Source: Phymorhynchus buccinoides
Lineage: Eukaryota > Mollusca > Gastropoda > Neogastropoda > Raphitomidae
Direction: 5' to 3'
Length of the DNA: 64,000 nt
NCBI GenBank assembly: GCA_017654935.2
Contig: CM065711.1
Coordinates: forward strand, 31,974,871 to 32,038,870
Part shown: piece by piece, positions 26,201-32,502 of the stretch
How the letters are laid out: every line of letters begins with the position of its first letter
Numbering within the stretch: position 1 is the stretch's first letter
Position numbers and translations under genes: made by a program
The notes under the pieces: generated by a model
Database searches by the model: none
What the model was told of the DNA's origin: nothing
What the model saw: the letters and a program-made list of their open reading frames with translations, nothing else

Positions 26201-26757
26201 ACTAGGATCACAAATCTGGAAACGTGTGGCGTGAACTAGGCCGCGCACGACTGCTAACTTCGGCGGGAAGTTGCTTGTTCAGTCATTCACATCCGGTTCC
26301 GCAAAGCGATTGCATAGCTTTTAACGCACGTCATTTTTAGGCACTCAAGCAAATTTTTACCCCAGCTTTTTTTTCTTTTTTTTTTGTCAATTTCACTTTC
26401 GCAGATTTTCCGTGATTCGCAGAGGTCTACCTGCCTGCATAAAATTTTTAGTCGAGTCTTAATTAAAATTAACATATTCTTCTAAAATTCAATCAAAGAC
26501 TAAATTGTCCAATTATCTCGAGAACTAACTGACCGTTTTGCACGAATTGTTGTTTCAGTCTCAATGCGGCCATGATGCACTTTCTGACCCAAGGTCATGA
26601 CCTTGACCTCTGTGTCAAGGCCGGGTTAATGGCGGCCCAGCATTCCCTGCAGTCCCACAATGCCGTGCCAGCCTCCATTACTGGCGAGAGTTTCAGCGCG
26701 GAGAAGGTGGAGGAGTGGGCACGATTTGAGGCCACCGATTTGAGATGTGTGGGCTGA
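799..26757 (+). CDS. Bifunctional pseudouridine-5'-phosphate glycosidase / pseudouridine kinase, 13 exons, 5' partial
   Basis: Thirteen exons (799-905, 2190-2316, 4185-4305, 5161-5246, 7421-7701, 13305-13364, 13956-14117, 16896-17024, 19934-20048, 21374-21508, 22278-22417, 24502-24599, 26559-26757) have GT-AG borders and sum to one open frame of 585 residues plus stop. Exons 1 to the start of exon 5 give the C-terminal part of a PsuG-type glycosidase ([26 protein letters not shown]). Exons 6-13 give a PfkB kinase with GGVGRN near its start and the SGAGD catalytic motif near its end. In the known family, the kinase phosphorylates pseudouridine and the glycosidase splits the phosphate into uracil and ribose-5-phosphate, so RNA-derived pseudouridine can be salvaged. 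The N-terminal part of the glycosidase (roughly 110-130 residues by family size) is upstream of this window, so the ATG at 801 is internal. Introns are packed with transposons and exon relics. The assignment rests on recognised motifs, not on a search. Confidence 0.93.
1192..1372. mobile_element. TA-flanked mariner-like MITE (CAGTGGAACCTCCC)
   Basis: TA-CAGTGGAACCTCCCTTATAA at the left and its inverse GGAGGTTCCACTG-TA at the right; 181 bp, with further internal copies of CTTATAAGGGAGG. Confidence 0.9.
1503..1817 (-). mobile_element. SINE-like family S, tail type A
   Basis: Read on the - strand it runs from CCCCATGGGGATACCGGGGG to TTCCTGTC...GATCGAAGAAGAAG. Direct repeats TGGCTTAGCT flank it at 1495-1504 and 1829-1838, which shows insertion. 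Confidence 0.88.
1866..2090. mobile_element. TTAA MITE family P1
   Basis: TTAA-CCCTTTCTCCGCCA at the left and TGGCGGTGAAAGGG-TTAA at the right, 225 bp. TTAA duplication and a CCC start fit piggyBac-like elements. Confidence 0.9.
2190..2316 (+). CDS. Pseudouridine gene, exon 2 (glycosidase)
   Basis: The exon encodes [16 protein letters not shown], then [16 protein letters not shown] and SPDEAASVI, matching the family segment after LEYLETQGV. The acceptor is TCATCACAG and the donor ATAG|GTCGGA; it ends one base into a codon. Confidence 0.9.
2350..3280 (+). mobile_element. SINE-like family S, tail type B, split by a CAG-ended DNA element
   Basis: The head is at 2350-2560. Tail type B (CTCCTCCGAAATCGG...GAAAACCGGA) runs to about 2621 and resumes at 3227 (CATTATGGCCATATGGCCTG), ending in (AAT)n. 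The insert is 2622-3226. Confidence 0.85.
2622..3226 (+). mobile_element. CAG-ended DNA element M1 with zinc-finger coding relic
   Basis: The ends CAGACCTGTTTA and TAAACAGGTCTG are inverted. The frame from 2884 encodes [19 protein letters not shown], then [20 protein letters not shown] and CNMDFKIS, like the N-terminal zinc-finger region of hAT-type transposase relatives. The rest of the finger (HGG-SDI-EH-KKH) is present only on the opposite strand, so part of the element has flipped. Confidence 0.8.
3394..3640. mobile_element. TTAA MITE family P2, left part
   Basis: It starts TTAACTCATTCAAGTCGTTCC and matches the first 250 bp of the copy at 8475. Confidence 0.82.
3808..4131 (-). mobile_element. 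tRNA-headed SINE (family T)
   Basis: A reverse copy. On the - strand it starts with GAGTGGCACAGTAGTAGCGC and ends in TATAAAGTACCTAA. It is diverged in the middle by a TG tract. Confidence 0.85.
4185..4305 (+). CDS. Pseudouridine gene, exon 3 (glycosidase)
   Basis: Entering from exon 2 it reads [20 protein letters not shown], then [20 protein letters not shown]. The acceptor is CTGTCTGACAG and the donor CAAG|GTTAGA. A second, 5'-truncated copy follows 128 bp downstream. Confidence 0.88.
4361..4475 (+). pseudogene. Tandem partial copy of exon 3
   Basis: This is a near-identical repeat of 4233-4350 (the 3' two thirds of exon 3 plus the donor and about 40 bp of intron), offset by 128 bp. It can still encode [19 protein letters not shown] and keeps the GTTAGA donor. 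It lacks the original acceptor; only a weak TTCTAAG lies upstream. It is probably an inert duplicate, but use as an alternative exon cannot be excluded. Confidence 0.85.
4552..4985. mobile_element. TA-flanked MITE family D (ACCGTATTTTTCGG)
   Basis: TACCGTAATTTCCGGGTTAT at the left and GATCCGAAAAGTACAGTA at the right. Confidence 0.85.
5161..5246 (+). CDS. Pseudouridine gene, exon 4 (glycosidase)
   Basis: It encodes [20 protein letters not shown] then LTQGASLSA, the conserved EVTPF segment. The acceptor is TCTTTTCCAG and the donor GCCA|GTATCC. A TG microsatellite starts 40 bp after the donor. Confidence 0.9.
5440..5945 (+). repeat. Repeat Q with tRNA-Asp-like segment
   Basis: It matches 10845-11375 over most of its length. 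A tRNA-like segment at 5783-5849 (CCTCGATAGCTC...GGGTTCGATTCTC) has lost about six bases of the D arm/anticodon stem, so it is not a functional tRNA. Confidence 0.8.
5949..6100 (-). mobile_element. SINE-like family S, tail B fragment
   Basis: The reverse-oriented tail B (GGCCATAATGGG...GACACATTCCGATT) is present without the head. Confidence 0.8.
6503..7197. mobile_element. CAG-ended DNA element M3, split by a P3 element
   Basis: CAGACCTGTTTACC at the left, AAACAGGTCTG at the right, and GCTCGT repeated on both flanks. The interior (AAATGAGTAGTTTT repeats) differs from M1 but resembles 45590-46390. Confidence 0.78.
6588..7092 (+). mobile_element. TTAA element family P3 with piggyBac-like transposase relic
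   Basis: TTAA-CCTCTTGACTGC at the left, GCAGTCAAGGGA-TTAA at the right. The reading frame at about 6886-7055 gives [20 protein letters not shown] then FDPDN and a stop, an acidic N-terminal segment of the kind seen in piggyBac transposases. It is nested inside the CAG-ended element 6503-7197. Confidence 0.82.
7421..7701 (+). CDS. Pseudouridine gene, exon 5 (end of glycosidase plus linker)
   Basis: The exon opens with [19 protein letters not shown], the C-terminal helix of the glycosidase domain. About 70 basic, low-complexity residues (rich in K, R, Q, E, G) follow and link it to the kinase. The donor is CCG|GTAAGT. The linker has no recognisable fold. Confidence 0.88.
7848..8025. mobile_element. 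Short inverted-repeat element (TCACGCCAGAGGGCA)
   Basis: TCACGCCAGAGGGCA at 7848 and TGCCCTCTGGCGTGA ending at 8025, 178 bp, with GAGA/CTCT arms inside. Confidence 0.75.
8219..8475. repeat. 89-bp tandem repeat, three copies
   Basis: The GAGCAGACAAGGTATTGGAT start recurs at 8221, 8310 and 8399, with almost no divergence. It lies in intron 5 of the pseudouridine gene. Confidence 0.93.
8475..8848. mobile_element. TTAA MITE family P2, full length
   Basis: ends AACTCATTCAAGTCG and CGATGCGAGTGAG-TTAA; about 370 bp. The left TTAA is mutated. Confidence 0.85.
9116..9688. mobile_element. TA-flanked MITE family D
   Basis: TACCGTATTTTTCGGTTCAT to AGCCCGAAAATGACGGTA. Confidence 0.88.
9861..10259. mobile_element. 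Foldback element H with telomere-like loop
   Basis: AAAGGTCAAGATGTGCC at the left and GGCACATCTTGACCTTT at the right. Near the centre are CCCTAACCCTAGCCCTAAACC and the inverse TTAGGGTTAGGGCTAGGGTT. Confidence 0.88.
10401..10725 (-). mobile_element. SINE-like family S, tail A
   Basis: A full-length reverse copy ending in GGTATCCCCATGGGGG. TGTTATG-type direct repeats flank it (10386 and 10733). Confidence 0.87.
10845..11375 (+). repeat. Repeat Q with tRNA-Asp-like segment, second copy
   Basis: The tRNA-like part at 11186-11257 has a GCTC...GAGC D arm, a CTGTCAT loop (anticodon GTC, Asp) and a GGTTCAATT T loop. The acceptor and anticodon stems mispair, so it reads as a tRNA-derived pseudogene inside a larger dispersed repeat. 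Confidence 0.78.
11590..11765 (+). repeat. Dispersed repeat R
   Basis: A diverged match to 22495-22665 (GTAATT...CTCCACCAAAGTT...ATCACCTAGCA...CACCCACAC). No termini can be defined. Confidence 0.6.
12185..13110. repeat. 70-bp minisatellite, about 13 copies
   Basis: The unit contains GATGTATTAGTACTGTCGTC and ATGACATTATGCGATTGTCA. The first eight units are nearly identical at a period of 70; later units lose a few bases and diverge. It ends about 200 bp before exon 6. Confidence 0.95.
13305..13364 (+). CDS. Pseudouridine gene, exon 6 (start of kinase domain)
   Basis: A 60-nt exon in phase 0 encodes [20 protein letters not shown], the first beta strand of a PfkB kinase (V-V-G-x-x-x-x-D). The acceptor is CATCATGACAG and the donor GAG|GTCAGT. 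Confidence 0.88.
13409..13684 (-). mobile_element. SINE-like family S, tail A, head-truncated
   Basis: A reverse copy whose head is replaced by a CA tract at 13686. Confidence 0.85.
13956..14117 (+). CDS. Pseudouridine gene, exon 7 (PfkB signature 1)
   Basis: It encodes [20 protein letters not shown] then VADCMSRLG and [23 protein letters not shown] is the PfkB N-terminal signature that binds the sugar substrate. The acceptor is TTTCTGCAG and the donor CATG|GTGAGT. Confidence 0.93.
14202..14765. mobile_element. TA-flanked MITE family D
   Basis: TACCGTAATTTTTTGACTAT to GATCCGAAAAACACGGTA. Confidence 0.87.
14766..15599. other. Intron 7 segment, no gene
   Basis: Unassigned AT-rich DNA. A short stretch at 15465-15530 (GAACTGAAGATAGG...GTCGAAACG) resembles the junction found before GIY-YIG parts of Penelope elements, but nothing else supports one here. 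Confidence 0.5.
15600..15925. repeat. CCAA-rich tetranucleotide repeat
   Basis: An irregular (CCAA)n array with interspersed CAGCCAGC, ACTAACC and CACC variants. Confidence 0.95.
16018..16142. repeat. (TG)n microsatellite
   Basis: TG/CG alternating tract, 125 bp, in intron 7 of the pseudouridine gene. Confidence 0.95.
16303..16873. mobile_element. Long-armed foldback TTAA element, family G
   Basis: Arms of about 200 bp begin AAAGGG(G)CACCCTGACGG and end CCGTCAGGGTGCACC-TTTAA. Its right end lies 22 bp before exon 8 of the pseudouridine gene. Confidence 0.9.
16896..17024 (+). CDS. Pseudouridine gene, exon 8 (kinase)
   Basis: It encodes [20 protein letters not shown] then [15 protein letters not shown], the lid and dimer strands of the kinase. 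The acceptor is TTTTGCCGCAG and the donor CCTG|GTGAGT. A foldback MITE ends only 22 bp upstream of the exon. Confidence 0.92.
17155..17523. mobile_element. Inverted-repeat element L
   Basis: ATGGGTGCTACTC at the left and GAGTGGCACCCAT at the right. A reverse copy lies at 47986-48268. Confidence 0.75.
17663..18317 (+). mobile_element. TTAA-like element family P4 with transposase N-terminal relic
   Basis: Ends are TTAG-CTCTCTTGGCAC and GTGCCCAGAGGG-CTAA (imperfect). An ATG at 17877 opens [21 protein letters not shown] stop, an acidic piggyBac-type N-terminus followed by a stop. Confidence 0.72.
18426..18722 (+). mobile_element. SINE-like family S, tail A
   Basis: A forward copy. ATACTTTCCT is repeated on both sides (18409 and 18733), a 10-bp target duplication. 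Confidence 0.88.
18884..19093. mobile_element. CAGGGCTCCC MITE (family K, hAT-like)
   Basis: AGGGCTCCCAATCGTCC to GGGTCCCTGGGAGCCCTG, about 210 bp, full of GGGTCCC/GGGACCC inverted motifs. Confidence 0.85.
19117..19817 (+). pseudogene. Four decayed upstream copies of exon 9 between TG tracts
   Basis: Partial copies of exon 9 start at 19117, 19407, 19596 and about 19738. Each holds the TTCCAG acceptor (mutated to TTCCAT in the fourth), about 75-85 bp of the exon 5' part up to GCCGTTATTGA, then runs straight into a (TG)n tract. Small indels break the frame in several copies. They are exon relics, not separate exons. Confidence 0.88.
19198..19380. repeat. (TG)n microsatellite among exon 9 relics
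   Basis: TG runs with CTGTCTGTCTG breaks. Similar TG tracts lie at 19500-19565, 19680-19732 and 19820-19930, each between two copies of the exon 9 fragment. Confidence 0.95.
19934..20048 (+). CDS. Pseudouridine gene, exon 9 (kinase)
   Basis: It encodes [20 protein letters not shown] then [18 protein letters not shown]. The VCVDGN strand is the one that precedes the nucleotide-binding half. The acceptor TGTTCCAG abuts a long TG repeat; the donor is CCTG|GTACGT. Confidence 0.92.
20304..20550. mobile_element. TTAA MITE family P1
   Basis: TTAA-CCCTTTCACTGCCA to TGGCGGTGAAAGAG-TTAA. It lies seven bases from the next copy. Confidence 0.9.
20557..20796. mobile_element. TTAA MITE family P1
   Basis: TTAA-CCCTTTCACCACCA to TGGCGGCGAAAGGG-TTAA, adjacent to the previous copy in the same orientation. 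Confidence 0.9.
21374..21508 (+). CDS. Pseudouridine gene, exon 10 (kinase)
   Basis: It encodes [20 protein letters not shown] then [23 protein letters not shown] and YISPNLNE are typical of the pseudouridine kinase branch of PfkB proteins. The donor is CAC|GTAAGT. Confidence 0.94.
21811..22148 (+). mobile_element. SINE-like family S, tail B
   Basis: A forward copy ending in (GAA)n. TAATCTGAAA flanks both ends (21801 and 22148), a clear target duplication. Confidence 0.9.
22278..22417 (+). CDS. Pseudouridine gene, exon 11 (kinase)
   Basis: It encodes [20 protein letters not shown], then [17 protein letters not shown]. The VTLGxxGV strand is the usual ATP-site strand before the catalytic motif. 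The acceptor is TTCATCATACAG and the donor CGG|GTACTT. Confidence 0.9.
22495..22665 (+). repeat. Dispersed repeat R
   Basis: The second member of the pair with 11590-11765, carrying an internal CCCAGGT...GACCCAGGTCTG inverted motif. Confidence 0.6.
22783..23322. repeat. (CT)n microsatellite, 540 bp
   Basis: Almost pure pyrimidine on the + strand, with regular ACACAC breaks that mark a longer period of roughly 60-70 bp. Confidence 0.97.
23364..23520 (+). mobile_element. U2-snRNA-headed SINE-like repeat, copy 1
   Basis: Its start (ATCGCCCTTGGGCGGCCTTT then TGGCTAAGA) resembles the 5' end of U2 snRNA. It then continues GATTCAGGAACATA...TATACCCTGGTTGGTT...CAGCCCGTC...ACTTCCATCC, which is not U2. 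The same body occurs at 57183. Confidence 0.72.
23947..24348. mobile_element. TTAA MITE family P2, reverse, full length
   Basis: TTAA-CTCATTCGCATCGCAGCG to CGACTTGAATGAG-TTAA; a reverse copy of 8475-8848. Confidence 0.87.
24502..24599 (+). CDS. Pseudouridine gene, exon 12 (catalytic SGAGD)
   Basis: It encodes [18 protein letters not shown] then [16 protein letters not shown] is the PfkB C-terminal signature, with the catalytic-base Asp. The donor GACTG|GTTAGT runs at once into a TG microsatellite. Confidence 0.92.
24600..24770. repeat. (TG)n microsatellite starting at the exon 12 donor
   Basis: TG repeats with GCATGC inserts begin within the GTTAGTGTGTG donor of exon 12. Confidence 0.95.
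24843..25203 (+). mobile_element. tRNA-headed SINE (family T), best copy
   Basis: The pol III A box (TGGTAGCGCGTTCGCC, about 24851) and B box (GGGTTCGAACCTG, about 24884) are intact. The body has GGTCCCGTGTG and a conserved 3' part (TGGCGCGCCTCTGGCTGCGA) and ends in TATAAAGTACCTAATA. Confidence 0.9.
25205..25647. mobile_element. TTAA MITE family P5
   Basis: TTAA-CCCCTTCACTGC at the left and GCAGACAGTGAGAGGG-TTAC at the right; a second CCCCTTCACTGCCAG lies inside at 25447. Confidence 0.65.
26559..26757 (+). CDS. Pseudouridine gene, exon 13 (C-terminus and stop)
   Basis: Joined to exon 12 it reads [20 protein letters not shown], then [20 protein letters not shown], and ends [13 protein letters not shown] stop. 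The acceptor is GTTGTTTCAG. A TG tract and a partial copy of the exon end follow at 26953-27005. An AATAAA at 27420 is a possible poly(A) signal. Confidence 0.92.
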
Positions 26758-26952
26758 GTGGTGTGAGTGTGTGTGTGTTTTGTGTGAGTGTGTGTGTGTG
26801 TGTGTGTGTGAGAGAGTGTGTGTGTGTCAAGTCAAGTCAAGTCAAAATCATCTTTATTGAGGGTTAAAGAATAAGCTGACAAAGCTTTTTTCATCCTGCC
26901 CTCGTGAGTGTGAGTGAGTGTGTGTGTGAGTGAGTGTGTGTATGTGTGTGTG

Positions 26953-27005
26953 TGAAGGTGGAAGAGTGGGCTCGATTTGAGGCCACTGATTTGAGATGTG
27001 TGGTG
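26953..27005 (+). pseudogene. Partial copy of the end of exon 13
   Basis: About 50 bp repeats 26702-26755 of the terminal exon ([15 protein letters not shown] segment) with a few substitutions, and loses the in-frame stop of the original. It is flanked on both sides by TG/GAGTG repeats. It would lie in the 3' UTR or downstream. Confidence 0.88.
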
Positions 27006-27811
27006 GGTGGATGTGAGTGGGTGTGTGTGTGACTCTGTGTGTGTGAGTGTGTGTGTGTGCATGCATGTTTGTGTGTGTGTGTCAATTATAGTACATTAAA
27101 TTAGTCATTAAAAACACGATGGCAATTATATTTAGCTCTGATTCAATAATTAAATTATCTGTTTCTAAGTCATATTTCTAGTTTATGTATTTACCATATT
27201 TGTCGACAGGCCACTGGGAGTGGGTGGGATGGATAGGGAGGGGGGTATTCTATGGATACCAATGCTATTGCTGGGTGATGCATGTATTTTCTTTCTCTCT
27301 ATCGTCCTCTGTGTGATTGTGTGTGTGTGTGAGAGAGGGGGAGAAGGGGAGAGAGAGAGATACAGTTTTCGCTTAATTTGTGTTGTGTATTGTTTTGAAA
27401 TTATAAAATGCAAAAACATGAATAAAAAAAATAAATAAATTAAAAAAACACCCACACACATTGTTAATTATATACATTATATTAATTATTAATACGAACT
27501 GATCTAACTAAAATTAAAGTATGATTGGGAGACATCACAATGCTCGCACACACACACACACATGCGTGCACATACACACACACATGTGTTTATTTAGTGT
27601 GTGTGTGTGCGTGCGAATGTGTGTTTGTGTGTGTGTTGTTTAGTTTCAGACTTGAATGTTTAATGAAATGGACATTTCTTTTTTTTTAAATCTACAAGCA
27701 TTTCGTTTTAACAGACCATTTTTCTCCTTTTAAACTTGGGGCCAAACAGATCACAAATATCGGTGGCCTTTTCCCAGAAAACAGCCAGTGAAGTAGAATG
27801 TTTCATGATGT

Positions 27812-28059
27812 TTAACCCTTTCGCCGCCAGCCATTTTCAACAAAAACAACAACATTTAAACCTAACTGGGTAGAGAAACTTTTTTAACCACAACATTGAG
27901 AATTCCTCTAAAACATGCATAACATTAGGCCTATCCTTGCCTCCCAAAATGAAGAAAATAGGGTCTTGCGGATAACAGGTCCTGATTTGATGCCTTTTAG
28001 TGACATGGGTGTTGAACCATTGTGGTGCATGAATGCGACATTGGCGGTGAAAGGGTTAA
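27812..28059. mobile_element. TTAA MITE family P1
   Basis: TTAA-CCCTTTCGCCGCCAGCC to TTGGCGGTGAAAGGG-TTAA. It sits between two diverged copies of a roughly 150-bp repeat (27640-27790 and 28115-28240). Confidence 0.9.
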
Positions 28060-28239
28060 ACTAATGTGTTTTGAGGTGAGTGTGTTTATTGTATGTGTGT
28101 GTGTGCGTGTTGTTTTGTTTCGTATAAGACTTGCATGTTTCATGAAATGGACATTTTACACAAAAAATCTAAGAGCATTTCGTTTTTAATCTGGGACCAA
28201 AAAAGATCACCAAAAAATGGCGGCCTCTTCACTGTCCTG

Positions 28240-28959
28240 TCATTTTTGTTTTAACTTTTTATATTTTGTTTTCGGCAAATCTGCCTTTTAGTCATGCTTA
28301 TATTGTAGTTTTGATATGTTGGTGTATTTATGAAGGTTTTTGAATTGTGTTAGATTCTGTGCTCGTATAATATGTGCAGGAAGAGTATTCCAAAACTTTG
28401 TTACTCTGTTAGAAAAGCAGTTTTTTATATTAGTTCGGCTATTCTGGGTTAGTATTTTTAAATCAAAATACTGGGTTAGTGTTTTGAGGTGTGTTTTGTG
28501 TATGTGTGTGTGTTTATTTGTGCGCGCATGTGTGAGCGCAACAGCGTTGCCTTGTTTGATCAGCCGGGTTGTGATTATTACCGGTAATTAATTCAAAAAA
28601 AATTTCCATGAATTTTTTTTGGGACAATGACTGAATCATGCTTTTCAGATGATTAGCTTTTTTTAAAAAAAAGTATGACAACCGCTGCCGTTTAATTCGT
28701 TGGAACAGTAATTCAGGACTTTTTACTATTGATTTTTGTTGTTTGTATAAATGTCTCCAATGTTTGCAGTGATTGTCTAGTCACGTCCAAGTGCTCACAC
28801 TTCTTCCAAAGATTTTTTGTTTAATGTTGAAAAGGGGGTGATTTTGATGCTAATTTATTTGTTTTGAAATCATATCTGTTTTAATATCTGGATATCATTT
28901 TCATGGTTGATGTGGTGTACATTTAAACGAACCAAAACTAAGTGATGCGTGTGTTTTCT
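28240..28959. other. Intergenic, no recognised content
   Basis: AT-rich, with a short TG tract. No exon, element end or repeat partner seen. Confidence 0.55.
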
Positions 28960-30612
28960 ACATGCTTGTAAAAGCAGCTACGTGTAACGGTGCTTGTAAA
29001 AGCAGCTACGTGTAACGGTGCTTGTAAAAGCAGCTACGTCAACGATGCTTGTAAAAGCAGCTACGTGTAACGGTGCTTGTAAAAGCAGCTACGTCAACGA
29101 TGCTTGTAAAAGCAGCTACGTCAACGGTGCTTGTGAAAGCAGCTACGTCAACGGTGCTTGTAAAAGCAGCTACGTTAACGATGATTGTAAAAGCAGCTAC
29201 GTCAACGGTGCTTGTAAAAGCAGCTACGTTAACGATGATTGTAAAAGCAGCTACGTCAACGGTGCTTGTAAAAGCAGCTACGTCAACGGTGCTTGTGAAA
29301 GCAGCTACGTTAACGGTGCTTGTAAAAGCAGCTACGTCAACGATGATTGTAAAAGCAGCTACGTTAACGGTGCTTGTAAAAGCAGCTACGTTAACAATAA
29401 TTGTAAAAGCAGCTACATTAACGGTGCTTGTAAAAGCAGCTACGTCAACGGTGCTTGTAAAAGCAGCTACGTTAACAATAATTGTAAAAGCAGCTACATT
29501 AACGGTGCTTGTAAAAGCAGCTACGTCAACGGTGCTTGTAAAAGCAGCTACGTTAACGGTGCTTGTAAAAGCAGCTACGTCAACGATGATTGTAAAAGCA
29601 GCTACGTTAACGGTGCTTGTAAAAGCAGCTACGTTAACAATAATTGTAAAAGCAGCTACATTAACGGTGCTTGTAAAAGCAGCTACGTCAACGGTGCTTG
29701 TAAAAGCAGCTACGTTAACGGTGCTTGTAAAAGCAGCTACATTAACGGTGCTTGTAAAAGCAGCTACGTCAACGGTGCTTGTAAAAGCAGCTACGTTAAC
29801 GGTGCTTGTAAAAGCAGCTACGTCAACGATGATTGTAAAAGCAGCTACGTTAACGGTGCTTGTAAAAGCAGCTACGTTAACAATAATTGTAAAAGCAGCT
29901 ACATTAACGGTGCTTGTAAAAGCAGCTACGTCAACGGTGCTTGTAAAAGCAGCTACGTTAACAATAATTGTAAAAGCAGCTACATTAACGGTGCTTGTAA
30001 AAGCAGCTACGTCAACGGTGCTTGTAAAAGCAGCTACGTTAACGGTGCTTGTAAAAGCAGCTACGTCAACGATGATTGTAAAAGCAGCTACGTTAACGGT
30101 GCTTGTAAAAGCAGCTACGTTAACAATAATTGTAAAAGCAGCTACATTAACGGTGCTTGTAAAAGCAGCTACGTCAACGGTGCTTGTAAAAGCAGCTACG
30201 TTAACGGTGCTTGTAAAAGCAGCTACGTCAACGATGATTGTAAAAGCAGCTACGTTAACGGTGCTTGTAAAAGCAGCTACGTTAACAATAATTGTAAAAG
30301 CAGCTACATTAACGGTGCTTGTAAAAGCAGCTACGTTAACGATGATTGTAAAAGCAGCTACATTAACGGTGCTTGTAAAAGCAGCTACGTTAACGATGAT
30401 TGTAAAAGCAGCTACATTAACGGTGATTGTAAAAGCAGCTACATTAACAGTGCTTGTAAAAGCAGCTACATTAATTGTGCTTGTAAAAGCAGCTGCATTA
30501 ACGGTGCTTGTAAAAGCAGCTACGTTAACGGTGCTTGTAAAAGCAGCTACGTCAACGGTGCTTGTAAAAGCAGCTATGTCAACGGTGCTTGTAAAAGCAG
30601 CTACATTAACTC
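28960..30612. repeat. 27-bp tandem array, about 61 copies, with higher-order structure
   Basis: The unit contains CTTGTAAAAGCAGCTACG followed by a variable 9 bases (GTCAACGGT, TTAACGATG, TTAACAATA). AACAATAAT-type units recur at about 29395, 29476, 29638, 29881, 29962, 30124 and 30286, i.e. gaps of 81, 162, 243, 81, 162, 162. Two + frames are open for 544 and 679 codons because 27 is a multiple of 3. No start context or coding homology is seen. Confidence 0.95.
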
Positions 30613-30700
30613 ATTCAAGTTGTTACGGCCAAATATGTCCGGAATCAATTGATAGCTGTCAATTTGATGCATCTGTTTCCAGGGAAATTTCACTAATGAT
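30606..30700. mobile_element. TTAA MITE family P2, left fragment
   Basis: TTAACTCATTCAAGTTGTTAC follows directly on the last unit of the 27-bp array. Confidence 0.75.
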
Positions 30701-30731
30701 TTTTGCTGTACTAAAAAAGTACCCAATGTGC

Positions 30732-31068
30732 CTCCCCGTGGGGATACCGGGGGGGTCCTTCATAAAAATAGTTCCCCCACCTTCTGGAAGTTCTGTGCTT
30801 GTAACTTCCTCTAATCTGCCACTGTCTTTGACTCTGCCTTTTCCCTTTGCTTTCTATCATCTACTATCTTTCCGACTTATTGGCCGACCCATTCTCCTGC
30901 CTTTTTTCAAAACAAAACTTCCAAATAATTTTTCTCCTTTGAGCTCCTCCGAAATCGGAATGTGTCGGCTGTACGCAGCGGGGAGACCAGTGAAAACTGA
31001 AAACCGCACATATGTACCTTACCCATTATGGCCATATGACCTGGGAACGCAGAAGAAGAAGAAGAAGT
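30732..31068 (+). mobile_element. SINE-like family S, tail B
   Basis: A forward copy ending in (GAA)n. GTACCCAATGT flanks both ends (30719 and 31067). Confidence 0.9.
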
Positions 31069-31069
31069 A

Positions 31070-32010
31070 CCCAATGTACGCTTTTCTATTTGATAGTAAA
31101 CACACATACTGATGTTTTTGCGTATAAGGACAATCAAGTTTATTGGTAAAATGAATTATGAAATAGGAAAAAAGGCGCGATTTTATGACAATGAATTGAC
31201 ACGGAGATTTAAGTCATTTGATCTCGTCCAAGGTTGATGCATTTAAAAATAATAAAAATTGTAGCTTCGCATTTTAATACAATCATGATGGTTGTGGATA
31301 TTGGTAGCTATTTATGCATTTATTTTGTATATGTGACAAGATATGCAATGACAAACTACATGTAAGTATACCAATGTTGTTACATGTAACATCAGGGTTC
31401 CCAGGGCTTTCAGCTATCCCCAAGTAAGGACCTTGTAAGGACCTGTAGGCCTAAGGATAATGTCCATCTTTCAGACAACGATCTTGAAAGGAACACTTTC
31501 CCAGCATTGTGAACAATGTCTAAGCAGATACAAAACCTATGGCTGACACAGATATACAAGTTTTCTTGCAAAACAGGATAAAGAACGAGATTTCAGTCCA
31601 ATTTCTCTTGACAACTCGCGGTGCATCGTTCGTCTGCTAAGCGGTCAGTTGAAACGGGAAGGTGGGGGAGGGGGATAAGGTGGAGTAGGTGCTGAGCGAT
31701 GTTTCTCAAGTGTAAAAGTGCTGCTTCTGCGATCTATTTTGAGTATGGTCTTGCTGCTCAGGGCAGTTTTGGGCAGCTGTCAGGGGTCAGGGGGCAACGC
31801 CCCCCTGAAGCTGAAGAAAAAGCAAAATCATACTCAATTTTAAACTTATTCCAGGCTTGTAAAGTGAGAATTCAACACTTTTTTCCCCTTGAGCTTTGAA
31901 TCAATTTTTTTTGGGGGGTCAAAATTTTGAAAAACAGGCGCCACCTCGTATCCAAGGCAAGGTTGCATTCATGCTGTTAACAAATATTAATGAAAACTAA
32001 TAAATAATAA
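31070..32010. other. Intergenic, no recognised content
   Basis: A CAGGGTTCCCAGGGCTTT stretch at 31392 recalls the K element start, and GGGGGCAACGCCCCC at 31792 is a short palindrome; neither defines an element. Confidence 0.5.
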
Positions 32011-32502
32011 TACAGTGGATTCTGTTTAATTGGCTATCGGATAATCGTCCAAAGCCGCTTAATCAACCAATTTCCTCTGGAACGGAATTTTTTCTTCTTA
32101 AGCATGTGTTATTTTGTTCGTTTTTACGGCCAAAGCTGAAATCTTCAATTTCGCTTTATTGGCCACTTTTTCTCTCTAATTTTTCCTCTTTACCCCTTTT
32201 TGAGAGGGAGAACAACAGAGGCAGACAAACTGACAACACGCTTTTGACGTTTACATGGTTGAGTGTGAAGTTGGAAGGTGAGCTGTTGTCAATTGAAAGA
32301 CCCTGCATGGCGTTAAAATCACTCAAGAAAACAAAATCAAAGAATTTGAATTTGAACTGCAACATTTAATTTTGACGTCATTGCTTTTGACTTGCATAAT
32401 TGCGTCATACAGTATCTCGATGTTCGTTTTATTGGCCGATTCGCTTTATCGGCCATATTTTTCCTGGTCCCTAAAGTGGCCGATTAAGCAGATTCCACTG
32501 TA
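32011..32502. mobile_element. TA-flanked mariner-like element (CAGTGGATTCTG)
   Basis: TA-CAGTGGATTCTGTTTAAT to ATTAAGCAGATTCCACTG-TA, 492 bp, no intact transposase. Confidence 0.88.

Noticed and set aside
29018..31112. Long open frames (544 and 679 codons) across the 27-bp array
   Set aside because: The unit length is a multiple of three and lacks stops in two frames, so openness is automatic. No coding context, splice signal or homology is seen.
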